From JACMLD01 sp044223995 (GTDB lineage Bacteria; Bacteroidota; Bacteroidia; Chitinophagales; Chitinophagaceae), in NCBI GenBank assembly GCA_044223995.1, contig JBGALE010000002.1, forward strand, positions 434,001-498,000: a stretch of 64,000 nt of DNA, given 5' to 3'. This document shows, one piece after another, positions 43,861 to 52,475 of the stretch. Each line of letters opens with the position of its first letter. Positions within the stretch are counted from its first letter, which is position 1. Under the pieces are notes generated by a model. It was not told where the DNA came from, ran no database searches, and saw only the letters and a list, made by a program, of their open reading frames with translations. Position numbers and translations under genes: made by a program.

Positions 43861-44562
43861 TTATTTAAATACATCATCAGAAATTCCCTTGTTAATGACA
43901 TAGCCTGAATAGGTTATTTCTATCTTGCCACGCTGGCTTTTATTACCTGTTGCCGGTGCCTTTTTCTGGTTGCCATCGTCGTAATCAAAAGTAACGCCCT
44001 TAGGCAGTTTGTATTCCTGTGCATTAAACCCAAAAATTACTTTATCAGGCAATGCATAACTGGCATAATTGGCATAAGACATTTCAAGTTCATTGGTGCC
44101 ATTTTCCCTCGTTGTCGTTTTTGCCTTAACAACCAGTAATCGCTGCTCATCTATATATAAAGTAGATAATACAACTTCCGAATTGTCGTCCACTGGTAAT
44201 AGTTTTACTATTCTGACCCTTGCTCCGTTCACGTTATCGAAGCCGCCATCAATGGCCTGGTATTTTCCGGACAATAGATTATTTAAACTAATACTGATAC
44301 TTCCTTTGGGAACTAATGAAATACCTTTCTCGTTTTTAATTTTTAGCTTACCCGGCTTTTTGAAATATACTTTTACCTGCGCATCCGGTACTTTCAAAAA
44401 ACTGATATTGGTTTTCATCTCGCCGGTAGCTATATAGTCATTTACCTTGTCCAGCTTCTCCCTGACCTTCTGCAGCAAATTATTTATATCCTGTGCCTGC
44501 AGTCCTGAAAATGACATGGCCAGCACCAGGGTGATAAAAAATAATTTTAGTCGTGTTATCAT
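43861..44562 (-). CDS. LolA-like exported protein
   Basis: A 233-residue secreted protein with a signal peptide (MITRLKLFFITLVLAMSFSG). The mature part has the LolA/LppX-like half-barrel pattern: INNLLQKVREKLDKVNDYIATGEMKTN, then KVYFKKPGKLKIKNEKGISLVPKG and later VFGFNAQEYKLPKGVTFDYDD. In other bacteria this fold carries lipoproteins or lipids across the periplasm. It directly follows an ABC permease and ATPase on the same strand, so the three may form a lipid- or lipoprotein-handling unit (inference). Confidence 0.8.
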   Translation of the reverse strand: MITRLKLFFITLVLAMSFSGLQAQDINNLLQKVREKLDKVNDYIATGEMKTNISFLKVPDAQVKVYFKKPGKLKIKNEKGISLVPKGSISISLNNLLSGKYQAIDGGFDNVNGARVRIVKLLPVDDNSEVVLSTLYIDEQRLLVVKAKTTTRENGTNELEMSYANYASYALPDKVIFGFNAQEYKLPKGVTFDYDDGNQKKAPATGNKSQRGKIEITYSGYVINKGISDDVFK

Positions 44563-44572
44563 TTTCTCGGCA

Positions 44573-45454
44573 TTAACTTAAAATATCTTTCCTTTTAAAA
44601 ACGAGTATAGCAGACCCAACAAATAATACGATATACGAGAGTAATATACCCAGGCTCTTCATAACAGCAGGCAGGTTTTCCATCGAACCGGGAATACTGC
44701 TTCCGCTTGCATCAACTTTCGTATAAAAAAAGCCCTTCCAAGCCAGCATATGTGATGTAAATAAAAATGGCTTTACCGTGCGATCATACAAAGGTATCTG
44801 CATCTCCGACAAAATAGTAAATACAATGACAATGCTGATGGTGGAAACAATGGGGCCGATCGAGTTTTCTGCAAATACTGATAACAAAAAAGCAAGTGCC
44901 GCTACCGTGGTCAATGCAACGGCTGCATAACCAAATGCCGCCAGGTACCGCCACATAATGTCGTTGCTTTTGATGATCTCCAGCACATCGTTCCGTGCCA
45001 CGATGATATCATTGGTTCCGAAAAGAACTACACTCAGCAATAAGGCCAGGAAAGCCATCCATATTAATAACATGGCTGTATACACGAAAGTTGCCAGGAA
45101 TTTGGCAAGCATTAGTTTGGTCCGGCCGACAGGTTTTGTTACCAGTAACCGCAATGTTCCCATATTTGCTTCGCCGGCAATGGCATCACCTGCCACCAGT
45201 GCTATCAATAAGGGTATATGGATTAATAACAGGTTCAGTATGACGAAGCAGACAAAATAACCATTTAATATTTTTGGATATGGTATTTCCAGCGTATCCT
45301 TTAAACTTCCCAGGATAAATTCAACATACGACATACCGTCAAACTTCAGTGCTACCTGTATAATAATCACCATAGCAGCAATCGCCCCAAAACTGATATA
45401 AGTTCTGGGCTTCCGGAATATTTTAAACAATTCAATTTGTAAAAGCTGCCACAT
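44573..45454 (-). CDS. ABC-2 type transporter permease
   Basis: A 293-residue permease with about six hydrophobic segments in the ABC-2 pattern: a first helix after FRKPRTYISFGAIAAMVIII, a periplasmic loop, and a cluster of helices in the second half (LLSVVLFG, AFGYAAVALTTVAALAFLLSVF). The GEANMGTLRLLVTKPVGRTKLMLAKFLATF region is typical of NosY/ABC-2 families. Its start overlaps the end of the ATPase gene by 23 bases, showing tight translational coupling. It is followed after 10 bases by the LolA-like gene. Confidence 0.9.
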   Translation of the reverse strand: MWQLLQIELFKIFRKPRTYISFGAIAAMVIIIQVALKFDGMSYVEFILGSLKDTLEIPYPKILNGYFVCFVILNLLLIHIPLLIALVAGDAIAGEANMGTLRLLVTKPVGRTKLMLAKFLATFVYTAMLLIWMAFLALLLSVVLFGTNDIIVARNDVLEIIKSNDIMWRYLAAFGYAAVALTTVAALAFLLSVFAENSIGPIVSTISIVIVFTILSEMQIPLYDRTVKPFLFTSHMLAWKGFFYTKVDASGSSIPGSMENLPAVMKSLGILLSYIVLFVGSAILVFKRKDILS

Positions 45455-46364
45455 GCTGGTTGGTTCCGGTTAACGATAAAAAATATTCTTCCAGTGAATT
45501 GCGCGGATACAGGCTCGTTACTTCAATCCCCATATCAACCAGTTGGCGGTTCAATACGGCTACTTTATCCCTATGCATTTCAAATATGATACTCTGTCCG
45601 GTCGTTTTCTTTATACTCGTCGCCCAATCACTTGCCTTAATTTTTTGAATCGCATCACTTATATTTAATACCCCTACTTCCACAACAGTTTTGGATGGAT
45701 CCAATAATTCATGCACACTACCCTCCGCTACCTTTTTTCCCTTGTCGATTATCAGCATGCGGCTGGCTATTTGTTCTATCTCGCTTAATAAATGGGAAGA
45801 CACCAATACTGTTTTTTTCAGGTGCCTGCTCAGGTGTAAAATGAGGTTTCGCATATCGGCGATTCCCTGTGGATCGAGACCATTGGTGGGTTCATCCAGT
45901 ATGACGAGTTTTGGATCATGTACCAATGCAACTGCAATGCCCAATCTTTGTTTCATCCCCTGCGAATAGGTGCGCACTTTGCCGGATGCGCGTTCGGCAA
46001 GACCAACCAGTTCCAATTGTGTCATTATTTGACTCCTTTTTAGACGAAGCCCACTCATCTTTGCAAACAATTGCAGGTTTTCATAACCTGACAGGTATTT
46101 ATATAAATCAGGTCTTTCAATGACGGCCCCTACCTGTTGCAGAATTTCCTTTCTATGTGTACGCAGGTTCATACCGAATATTTCAATATCGCCGCTGCTG
46201 GGTTCAACCAGTGTAAGCAGCATCCGGATGGTGGTGGATTTTCCTGCGCCATTTTGACCCAGGAATCCATAAATATCTGTTTCATTAACAGTGAATGAAA
46301 GATCATCCACGGCACTGATTTCGCGAAACTGTTTGGTAAGATGGGAAACGGTAATAACAGGCAT
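45432..46364 (-). CDS. ABC transporter ATPase
   Basis: A 310-residue ABC ATPase of the ABC-2/drug and lipid export type. Walker A is GQNGAGKST (36-44), the signature is YSQGMKQRLGIA, Walker B is LVILDEPTNGLDP, and HLLSEIEQIASRM provides the H-loop region. The C-terminal extension (about 220-310) is typical of multidrug or lipid exporters. The ATG at 46364 (MPVITVSHLTKQF) is chosen; a longer upstream frame is not part of the family. It overlaps the permease gene and heads a three-gene unit. Confidence 0.95.
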   Translation of the reverse strand: MPVITVSHLTKQFREISAVDDLSFTVNETDIYGFLGQNGAGKSTTIRMLLTLVEPSSGDIEIFGMNLRTHRKEILQQVGAVIERPDLYKYLSGYENLQLFAKMSGLRLKRSQIMTQLELVGLAERASGKVRTYSQGMKQRLGIAVALVHDPKLVILDEPTNGLDPQGIADMRNLILHLSRHLKKTVLVSSHLLSEIEQIASRMLIIDKGKKVAEGSVHELLDPSKTVVEVGVLNISDAIQKIKASDWATSIKKTTGQSIIFEMHRDKVAVLNRQLVDMGIEVTSLYPRNSLEEYFLSLTGTNQHVAAFTN

Positions 46365-46837
46365 GATACAAAGTGATAGCAAGATACGAGCATTTAACAG
46401 ACAGTAAATTGATTTTGTTGTTAAGGGATACCAAATACCAGGTGATTCCTTTGATTGATTTCTGTTAAGGAAAAAGGGATTGTCAAACTGGAAATGATTG
46501 GCAAAAACATTTTTAAAAAATATTTTTACCATAAGCTTGCATTCTTCATTTATAGCTATTACTTTTACGACATCATCCTACAGAAAGTCCCTTCAGCAGC
46601 TTGTTTTAAGTACACTGCCCAATTCCAAAAACCTTTACAGTTGATCATCTCCCCCTGCAAAACTTATTGATTTAGGTATCCAATTGCTATGTAATTTCCT
46701 GAAAATCAGCCCCTTTTAAGCTAACAATCAATAAGATTCTTTTATTAACATAGTTGTCCCTCCTGCGAAATTCCCCGGCCAAAGCTTACATGGCCAGTGC
46801 TTAGTATTTAATTATTTAACCTTCTGAAACGTACAAA
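46365..46837. other. 473-base intergenic region
   Basis: This divergent region between the ABC ATPase and the T9SS gene holds no gene I can support. A 71-codon frame at 46455-46670 has no family features and looks random. The region is AT-rich and probably contains the two divergent promoters. Confidence 0.55.
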
Positions 46838-48265
46838 ATGAAACGCATTTTAACAGTGCTTGCAATTATTATTGCATCTCAAGGGGCATTCGCACAGGCA
46901 ACCACCACAGAAAATTTCAACTCGCGTCAGGATGCCTCCATTACTCAATTAAAAAGCTATTTACAGGGAAATTGCTGGCAGTTTCCAGACTTTGATGTAA
47001 ACAGGGGCGGTTGGAACCCGGGTATCGAAGGAGATGGTGCGATGGTATCCGGACCAGGCAGCAGCGCATCGGAAAACACCGGAATCTATTCCCAATTATT
47101 GAGCATGTTTGGGACATTGAATGTTTCTTTCAAATACAAATTCAGCGGAAATGTTACCGACCGCCGCTGGATCAATATATATGTAGCTGATGGCAACAAT
47201 AACAATGTTTTCAAGCTGGACAGTGTTGAATTGACCGGCGCAAACAGCAGCAGTGTGTATACATATAATAAGACTTTCGGTGTAGGTTCCGGTTGTTTCA
47301 AAGTTTATATCAACTACCAGGGAATTGGCGGCGCCGAGCGTATAGCCATCGATGAGTTGTATTTTAACGCGCCAACATGTTACAGTACTGGTTGTAACCA
47401 ACCTCCTGTTGCAGTTAACGATTTTCTGCCTGGTGCCAACAATCACACAGCCAGTGGAACCGTTATTCCCAATGACTCAGATCCTGAGAATGGTATTTTA
47501 ACAGCACACCTCGTTTCTAATTCTCCCGACGGAAACGTAGTATTGGATCCATCCGGTACATTTACATTTACACCAAACCCAGGATTTAATGGGTTGACGA
47601 CTTCCTTCTCCTATATGATTTGTGACAATGGTTTCCCGCAACTTTGTTCAAATGAGGCTACGGTATTAATAACATTCCCCAGCCAGGGTTCATTACCTGC
47701 CAGTATTATTGATCTTGCTGCCAATTACAACAGCAATAAGGTAACCGTAAAATGGACGACTACATTTGAAGTAAACTGTAACCATTTTGAGGTAGAACGC
47801 AGTACTGATGGTATCTCCTTTAAAACTATTGGTACAGTAAAAGGCCAGGGAACATCCACCATACGCCACGAGTATCAGTTGGAAGATGAAGTAAAGAACA
47901 ATACCGTTGCTAAAAATGACTTGTACTACCGCCTGAAACAAGTGGATGCCGATCAAAAAGCAACCTACACAAAAGTATTGGTGGTGCGTGTGTACCAGAC
48001 TAAATCACTACAATCTGTAAGCGTTACGCCCAATCCTGCGGTGAATGATATTAAAGTAAACGTACAATTGAATGAGAATTCCTATATCATCATTAAGGTA
48101 GCCAATGCAAGCGGGACAGAAATGATGCGCAAATCTACCCGTGGTAATAAAGGAGCCAATAACCTGATGCTGGAAGGCACCAGTCGCCTGCAGGCTGGCA
48201 TTTATTTCCTCGAAATCATTATCAACAGCAACGAAAGAATGATGGTCAAATTAATCAAGAGCTAA
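46838..48265 (+). CDS. T9SS-secreted protein with Ig-like/cadherin-like domain
   Basis: A 475-residue secreted protein with a signal peptide (MKRILTVLAIIIASQGAFAQ). The first part (about 25-185) is a beta-sandwich resembling carbohydrate-binding jelly rolls, ending at CYSTGCNQPP. A tandem-95 or cadherin-like Ig domain follows (about 188-284, AVNDFLPGANNHTASGT, SPDGNVVLDPSGTFTFTPNP), then a fibronectin-III-like segment and a T9SS type A sorting domain at about 390-475 (VTPNPAVNDIKVNVQLNENS, LQAGIYFLEIIINS). It is likely exported to the cell surface. No catalytic site is visible. Confidence 0.85.
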   Translation: MKRILTVLAIIIASQGAFAQATTTENFNSRQDASITQLKSYLQGNCWQFPDFDVNRGGWNPGIEGDGAMVSGPGSSASENTGIYSQLLSMFGTLNVSFKYKFSGNVTDRRWINIYVADGNNNNVFKLDSVELTGANSSSVYTYNKTFGVGSGCFKVYINYQGIGGAERIAIDELYFNAPTCYSTGCNQPPVAVNDFLPGANNHTASGTVIPNDSDPENGILTAHLVSNSPDGNVVLDPSGTFTFTPNPGFNGLTTSFSYMICDNGFPQLCSNEATVLITFPSQGSLPASIIDLAANYNSNKVTVKWTTTFEVNCNHFEVERSTDGISFKTIGTVKGQGTSTIRHEYQLEDEVKNNTVAKNDLYYRLKQVDADQKATYTKVLVVRVYQTKSLQSVSVTPNPAVNDIKVNVQLNENSYIIIKVANASGTEMMRKSTRGNKGANNLMLEGTSRLQAGIYFLEIIINSNERMMVKLIKS

Positions 48266-48300
48266 AAATTTTGTAGGTTACACAGAGGTAAAAAACAAAT

Positions 48301-48330
48301 ATCCCTTCCGCTGCCGGAAGGGATTGTTTT
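48301..48330. terminator. Terminator between convergent genes
   Basis: ATCCCTTCCG and CGGAAGGGAT form a perfect 10-bp stem with a 4-base loop, followed by a T-run. It lies after the T9SS gene and can also serve the convergent regulator gene. Confidence 0.85.
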
Positions 48331-48349
48331 TTATAACCAGTTGATGAAT

Positions 48350-48637
48350 TTATGAACGGTGCAGGTAGGTCTGCAGGTTCTTTACGTACACATCAAATGC
48401 GTGGATTCCTTTGGTGGTGATCTTACACATTGTTTGCGGGTAATTGTCTTTAAATTGCTTCACCACGTCAATATAGCCTGCTTCCTTTAATTTATTTACC
48501 TGTACGCTCAGGTTGCCTGCAGTGGAATTGGTTTTTTCCCGGATATATGTAAACTCGGCTTCTTTCACGCTGATGAGCAGTGAAATCACCGCAAGGCGCA
48601 ATTGTGAATGTAATATGGGATCGAGATCTTTAAACAT
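48350..48637 (-). CDS. Winged-helix transcriptional regulator (HTH_34 type)
   Basis: A 95-residue winged-helix regulator of the ArsR/MarR-like HTH_34 group: LHSQLRLAVISLL, the recognition helix region TNSTAGNLSVQVNKLKEAGYI, and a wing (VVKQFKDNYPQTMCKITTKG). It has no sensor domain. It overlaps the upstream membrane-protein gene by 8 bases and heads a four-gene set with a helical secreted protein and a TonB receptor, so it probably regulates that set (inference). Confidence 0.87.
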   Translation of the reverse strand: MFKDLDPILHSQLRLAVISLLISVKEAEFTYIREKTNSTAGNLSVQVNKLKEAGYIDVVKQFKDNYPQTMCKITTKGIHAFDVYVKNLQTYLHRS

Positions 48638-49235
48638 CCGCTGCCGGGTTATTTTTTTTTCTGTTCTCTACTGCATTTAACAGGTGGCCCGGTATGATAT
48701 AGCTAAACAGGATAGCTGCCGCACCGGCCAGTATTTGATAGTCATAAGCCAGGTACGCACCTACTATCGCCAGTATCCATGCAATGATGCCTCCAATAAT
48801 CAGCGGCTTGAACTTCAGGAAACAACCTGACACAAATGTTCCCAGACCATACAGCATAATATAAAACGGGAAAACGGTATTTCCCCATCCCATTGCAGAC
48901 AGGATAATGGCGAGAATAAAAAAAGTAATGGCCATCCCTGTCCAGAGATAGCCCATACTTTCGCCTAAAAAGGTTTTTACTTTTCGCTTCCTTCCCTGTT
49001 TGGCGCCAAAATATATTGATAAAACAAAACCGACAGCCATTATCCACCACACCCTGTAGTGCTTATCATACTGTACTATGTGCTTTAATATGAATTGACC
49101 AAGGAAACCAATTAGGGAAAGCCAGCCCCACAGCAGGAAGAAAATGCTGTTTTCAGAAATATTTTCCTTTGTTTTTTCAATCATTCCCCTGATAAGCGCC
49201 AGGCTTTCTTCGGGGGAGAAATTTTCTTCAGTCAT
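48630..49235 (-). CDS. Four- to five-helix membrane protein
   Basis: A 201-residue integral membrane protein of unknown function with about five hydrophobic segments (IFFLLWGWLSLIGFLGQFI, VWWIMAVGFVLSIYF, GMAITFFILAIILSAMGW and two more) and a basic cytosolic loop. The N-terminus is acidic. It overlaps the following regulator gene by 8 bases, so the pair is translationally coupled; such regulator/membrane pairs in Bacteroidota often precede TonB receptor modules, though the function is unknown. Confidence 0.72.
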   Translation of the reverse strand: MTEENFSPEESLALIRGMIEKTKENISENSIFFLLWGWLSLIGFLGQFILKHIVQYDKHYRVWWIMAVGFVLSIYFGAKQGRKRKVKTFLGESMGYLWTGMAITFFILAIILSAMGWGNTVFPFYIMLYGLGTFVSGCFLKFKPLIIGGIIAWILAIVGAYLAYDYQILAGAAAILFSYIIPGHLLNAVENRKKNNPAADV

Positions 49236-49262
49236 AGAACATAATTAAGTATAAATATAATA

Positions 49263-49290
49263 TTGTGCCACCCGCTGGCAGGCGGCACAA
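49263..49290 (-). terminator. Hairpin after the helical secreted protein
   Basis: TTGTGCCACC and GGCGGCACAA form a 10-bp stem with one wobble and an 8-base loop, nine bases after the stop of the gene at 49299. The following T-tract is weak. Confidence 0.6.
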
Positions 49291-49298
49291 TACACATT

Positions 49299-49943
49299 TT
49301 AGTTACATTGCGACAGGAAATACTTTGAAGTTGACAAACCCCAGGCGGGATGCAGGTCAGATGCTGGCTTAAAAGTGGCGAACATGGCAATTGCTTTTTC
49401 AAATAAAGGTTTTGCAATGGCCTTCCCTCCGCCAAATTGCTCGGGCGTATAAAATTTTGCCTGTCCTTCCAGTAAATATGGACGCGGGTTGGCCGGATCT
49501 AATTTTTTTGCATTTTCAATATTACTGCTGGATGCCTGTCCATACTGTTGCCAGCGGCTCATGGGATCAACCATCATATGAGAAGAAGCAATCATACTTT
49601 TTATAAGACAGGTCTCTGAATTCTCACCACCAGCCAGTTCTTCAGCTTTCCTGATAAAAGATTCCGCCTTATCTGCGATGGCATCTGTTTTGCTTTTATC
49701 CTGCTCGAGATAAGCTGCCATGACGGTTGTGTAGGCTGCGTAATAATAAGGAAGCCATTGTGTTTTTTCCGCATTGGCAATCCTTTCAAAATTGTTGGCA
49801 AGATCAGCAACCCTGTTTCCAATTATCGCCGAATCCAGATCAGCAATGTTTTTTTTCATGGCGGCAGAATATTTTTCGCTTTGCGAGAAAACGCCTGCTG
49901 CCGTAAAAATCAACGCAACCAGTGTCAAAGAAATTGATTTCAT
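49299..49943 (-). CDS. Secreted helical-repeat protein
   Basis: A 214-residue exported protein with a signal peptide (MKSISLTLVALIFTAAGVFS). The mature part is a run of amphipathic helices with TPR-like features (LLEGQAKFYTPEQFGGGKAIAKPLFEKAIAMF and NIENAKKLDPANPRPY), ending in a cysteine. I infer a periplasmic scaffold or binding protein. It precedes the TonB-dependent receptor gene by 35 bases on the same strand, consistent with a small uptake or signalling module. Confidence 0.75.
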   Translation of the reverse strand: MKSISLTLVALIFTAAGVFSQSEKYSAAMKKNIADLDSAIIGNRVADLANNFERIANAEKTQWLPYYYAAYTTVMAAYLEQDKSKTDAIADKAESFIRKAEELAGGENSETCLIKSMIASSHMMVDPMSRWQQYGQASSSNIENAKKLDPANPRPYLLEGQAKFYTPEQFGGGKAIAKPLFEKAIAMFATFKPASDLHPAWGLSTSKYFLSQCN

Positions 49944-49978
49944 ACTATTGTTTTTAATTTGATGGAAAATAGATTCAA

Positions 49979-52213
49979 TTAAAGATTACTGTTTATAACA
50001 TCTTCACTGCGATCCACACCAAAGCTCAGGAAACAACCCAGGAAAAAGAATTGCCTGGCAGGCGGTACCACCGCTTCTTTACGAAGCCCGTTGTACGAAT
50101 AATTGTAATTGTACACCTGTTTGCTGTTCAAAACATTTGTGATGCTAAATACCCATACTATAAACCTTTTTGCATTTGGATTTCCAATAAAGGGCAGGTA
50201 ATTGACACTAAAGCTAAGACTGTTATAGTCAATCGTCTTTCCCTGGTCGGCAATGGTATATTTATTATTTGAATTATTGTAACTGATATTATAATAAGGG
50301 CGGCCAGTGGCAAATGTATAGGAGCCGTTGAATTGTGTTTTTAGTTTGGTCACAAATTTTTTTACCACGAGGCTTGCGGTATGGTTAGCGGCAAAATTAG
50401 GCTGCAGTGCATACGGATAGTTCAGGTAATCACGTTTTGTATCCAGGTAAGAATAGGATATCCAGTAGTCAACATTTTTAAATGTCTTCCGGTCGCGCCA
50501 GAATAATTCCACTCCTTTTGCTTCACCAAATCCGTTATTGGCGGTATCAGGAAATGTTTTGATCAGATCATTGTACTTTTTATAAAATATTTCCGCACGG
50601 ATGGTGTAGTCTTTACTGACACGCTGGTAGTTCAGAATATAATGTGTTGCTTTCTGGTATTGAAAATTATTGCTGAACAACAGGTAGTATCTTTCTGGTT
50701 TCTGGTAAAAAATTCCATAAGCCATGGAAAACTGTCCTTCACCTACTTTATAGGCGAGTGAAAGCCTGGGGACCACGTTTGCTTTATTCAGGTAAGAGGA
50801 ATGTTCAACACGACCGCCAATTTTTGCTGCAATATCATTGGTGATATATACATCCGCTTCTGCAAAGCCTGCTTTAAAATTATCGGTATATACAGAGTTG
50901 GCATTACTTACATATACATTCGTGAAAAGGCTTTTGTCCTTGCTGTATAAATATTCAGCCCCAACGCGCAGGGTGCTCAATCCCTTTAGCCTTCTTTCAA
51001 ATACTGCTTTAATCTGTGCCAGGTCTGCATTGGCCTTTACGCGGAAATTTTTTATATCATATGGTGCAGCAGGCAAATCCTGTTTTACATTTTGCTGATC
51101 CTGCAGTTCGTTCCCAATCTTATCAATATTATTGCTGTAGGACAATCCCAGGTTCATCTTCCATTTCTTTCCCAGTCTTTCCTTCCAGGCAAGGTTCGTG
51201 TAGATATTGAAGTTTTTAAGATCAAAAGCATCTTTCAAATTAACTGAATCAATATCACTTCTCCGCAATCCAATCTGGTTATCGTTGAAATAGCTGTAAA
51301 ATTTAATGATACCAGTCTTTGATGTTTTTATCCGAAAGTTGGCTTCTCCATTGTGAAATGCAGGCACCGTAAAATAATCAGGTTGCTGTTTTACAATTTT
51401 AAAATAAGGCAGCAGGTTGGTATAATTGTATGCTACACCCCAACTGCTTTTTTTGTCTTTGGACAACTGGTTATAACCCGTACTCAATCCTACAGTGGAT
51501 ATACCGACGCTTGCTGAGCTCCGTTCTGGCAAATCAATTGTTTCCAGAATCAATGCCCCTGACAATGCCTGGCCATAGAGGGCAGAGTAGCCGCCTGAAC
51601 TGAATACAGTTCCTTTAAAAAGGAAAGGAGAAAATCTTCCGCGTGAACCAAGATCCGGTACTGTCGTAAAAAAGAAATTATTTACTACGGTGCCATCAAT
51701 AAAAACTTTGGCCTCTTCGCCACTTCCACCGCGAACAAACAAACCTTCTTTTTCACTTACCTGTTGTGTACCGGGCAGCGTGCGGATTGCGCCGGTAACA
51801 TCGCCGTTGGCACTGGCTGTTGTCACAATATCCAGCGGGTTCAGTACGGTGGTACGTTTTGTATCGCTGGCTTCGAAAGTTCCTGCAGTCACTACCACAG
51901 CCTTTAATTCACTGGGCTCTTCCTTCATAACAATATCCAGGCTCAGCGTTTCGCTGGTAATAGTAATTTTTTGGTCGTAGGCTTTGTATCCTATAGAGGT
52001 AACCAGTAATAGCTGCTCTCCCTTCTCCGTGGTTTTAAAGCGAAACCGGCCGGTGGAATCGGAAGTTCCCCCATCATAGCTGTCTTTAATTGAGATACTG
52101 GCACCGGGAACCGGACGGCCTTTATTATCTTTTATTTTGCCCGTAATTACAGTCTGGGCAAAGCTTACAGCCGAAATAAGGATAAGGCTTAAAAGTATCA
52201 CCAAATGTCTCAC
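49979..52213 (-). CDS. TonB-dependent outer-membrane receptor
   Basis: A 744-residue receptor. After the signal peptide (MRHLVILLSLILISAVSFAQ) comes a carboxypeptidase-like regulatory domain (about 22-100, GKIKDNKGRPVPGASISIKD), then a plug with VVVTAGTFEASDTKRTTVLNPLDIVTTASANGDVTGAIRTLPGTQ, and a beta-barrel ending in aromatic strands. It is not paired with a SusD gene. The start is unusual: no in-frame ATG exists near the signal peptide, so GTG at 52213 (or TTG at 52231) must be used. It terminates just before the helical secreted gene and probably imports a specific ligand. Confidence 0.87.
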   Translation of the reverse strand: MRHLVILLSLILISAVSFAQTVITGKIKDNKGRPVPGASISIKDSYDGGTSDSTGRFRFKTTEKGEQLLLVTSIGYKAYDQKITITSETLSLDIVMKEEPSELKAVVVTAGTFEASDTKRTTVLNPLDIVTTASANGDVTGAIRTLPGTQQVSEKEGLFVRGGSGEEAKVFIDGTVVNNFFFTTVPDLGSRGRFSPFLFKGTVFSSGGYSALYGQALSGALILETIDLPERSSASVGISTVGLSTGYNQLSKDKKSSWGVAYNYTNLLPYFKIVKQQPDYFTVPAFHNGEANFRIKTSKTGIIKFYSYFNDNQIGLRRSDIDSVNLKDAFDLKNFNIYTNLAWKERLGKKWKMNLGLSYSNNIDKIGNELQDQQNVKQDLPAAPYDIKNFRVKANADLAQIKAVFERRLKGLSTLRVGAEYLYSKDKSLFTNVYVSNANSVYTDNFKAGFAEADVYITNDIAAKIGGRVEHSSYLNKANVVPRLSLAYKVGEGQFSMAYGIFYQKPERYYLLFSNNFQYQKATHYILNYQRVSKDYTIRAEIFYKKYNDLIKTFPDTANNGFGEAKGVELFWRDRKTFKNVDYWISYSYLDTKRDYLNYPYALQPNFAANHTASLVVKKFVTKLKTQFNGSYTFATGRPYYNISYNNSNNKYTIADQGKTIDYNSLSFSVNYLPFIGNPNAKRFIVWVFSITNVLNSKQVYNYNYSYNGLRKEAVVPPARQFFFLGCFLSFGVDRSEDVINSNL

Positions 52214-52305
52214 AGTCGTAAATTTTAGCAAACATAAACTAGTTTATGATATAAACCAAATCAGAAACCCTCTTCCCAGCCAAAAAATGGACGAACGGCT
52301 AACGC

Positions 52306-52375
52306 AAAGGGTACAGACAACAAAAAGCCAGGTATAGAAATACCCGGCGGTTGTTGATCGTACCCTTTAAAACTA
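52306..52375. repeat. Repeat unit 1 with terminator
   Basis: A 26-base element at 52350-52375 also occurs at 52444-52469. Here it is preceded by a hairpin (CCAGGTAT/ATACCCGG, 52328-52347) with a minus-strand T-run, and a 9-base inverted arm at 52306-52314 (AAAGGGTAC) pairs with GTACCCTTT at 52360-52368, making a larger stem. Confidence 0.65.
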
Positions 52376-52410
52376 ATCGTTCAAATTATATGTATTGCTT
52401 GCGCAACTGT

Positions 52411-52469
52411 TTTTTAAAAGAGCCCCGCCTGGAAAAGCAGGGCGTTGTTGATCGTACCCTTTAAAACTA
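52411..52469 (-). terminator. Tandem terminator with repeat unit 2
   Basis: GCCCCGCC (52422-52429) pairs with AGCAGGGC (52436-52443) with two G-U wobbles, followed on the minus strand by a T-run, terminating the gene at 52476. The adjacent 26-base element 52444-52469 is an exact copy of 52350-52375. Confidence 0.6.
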
Positions 52470-52475
52470 TACTCT

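Noticed and set aside
46455..46670. 71-codon open frame between the ABC ATPase and T9SS genes
   Set aside because: It has no recognisable family, a biased hydrophobic and lysine content typical of AT-rich random frames, and no conserved context.
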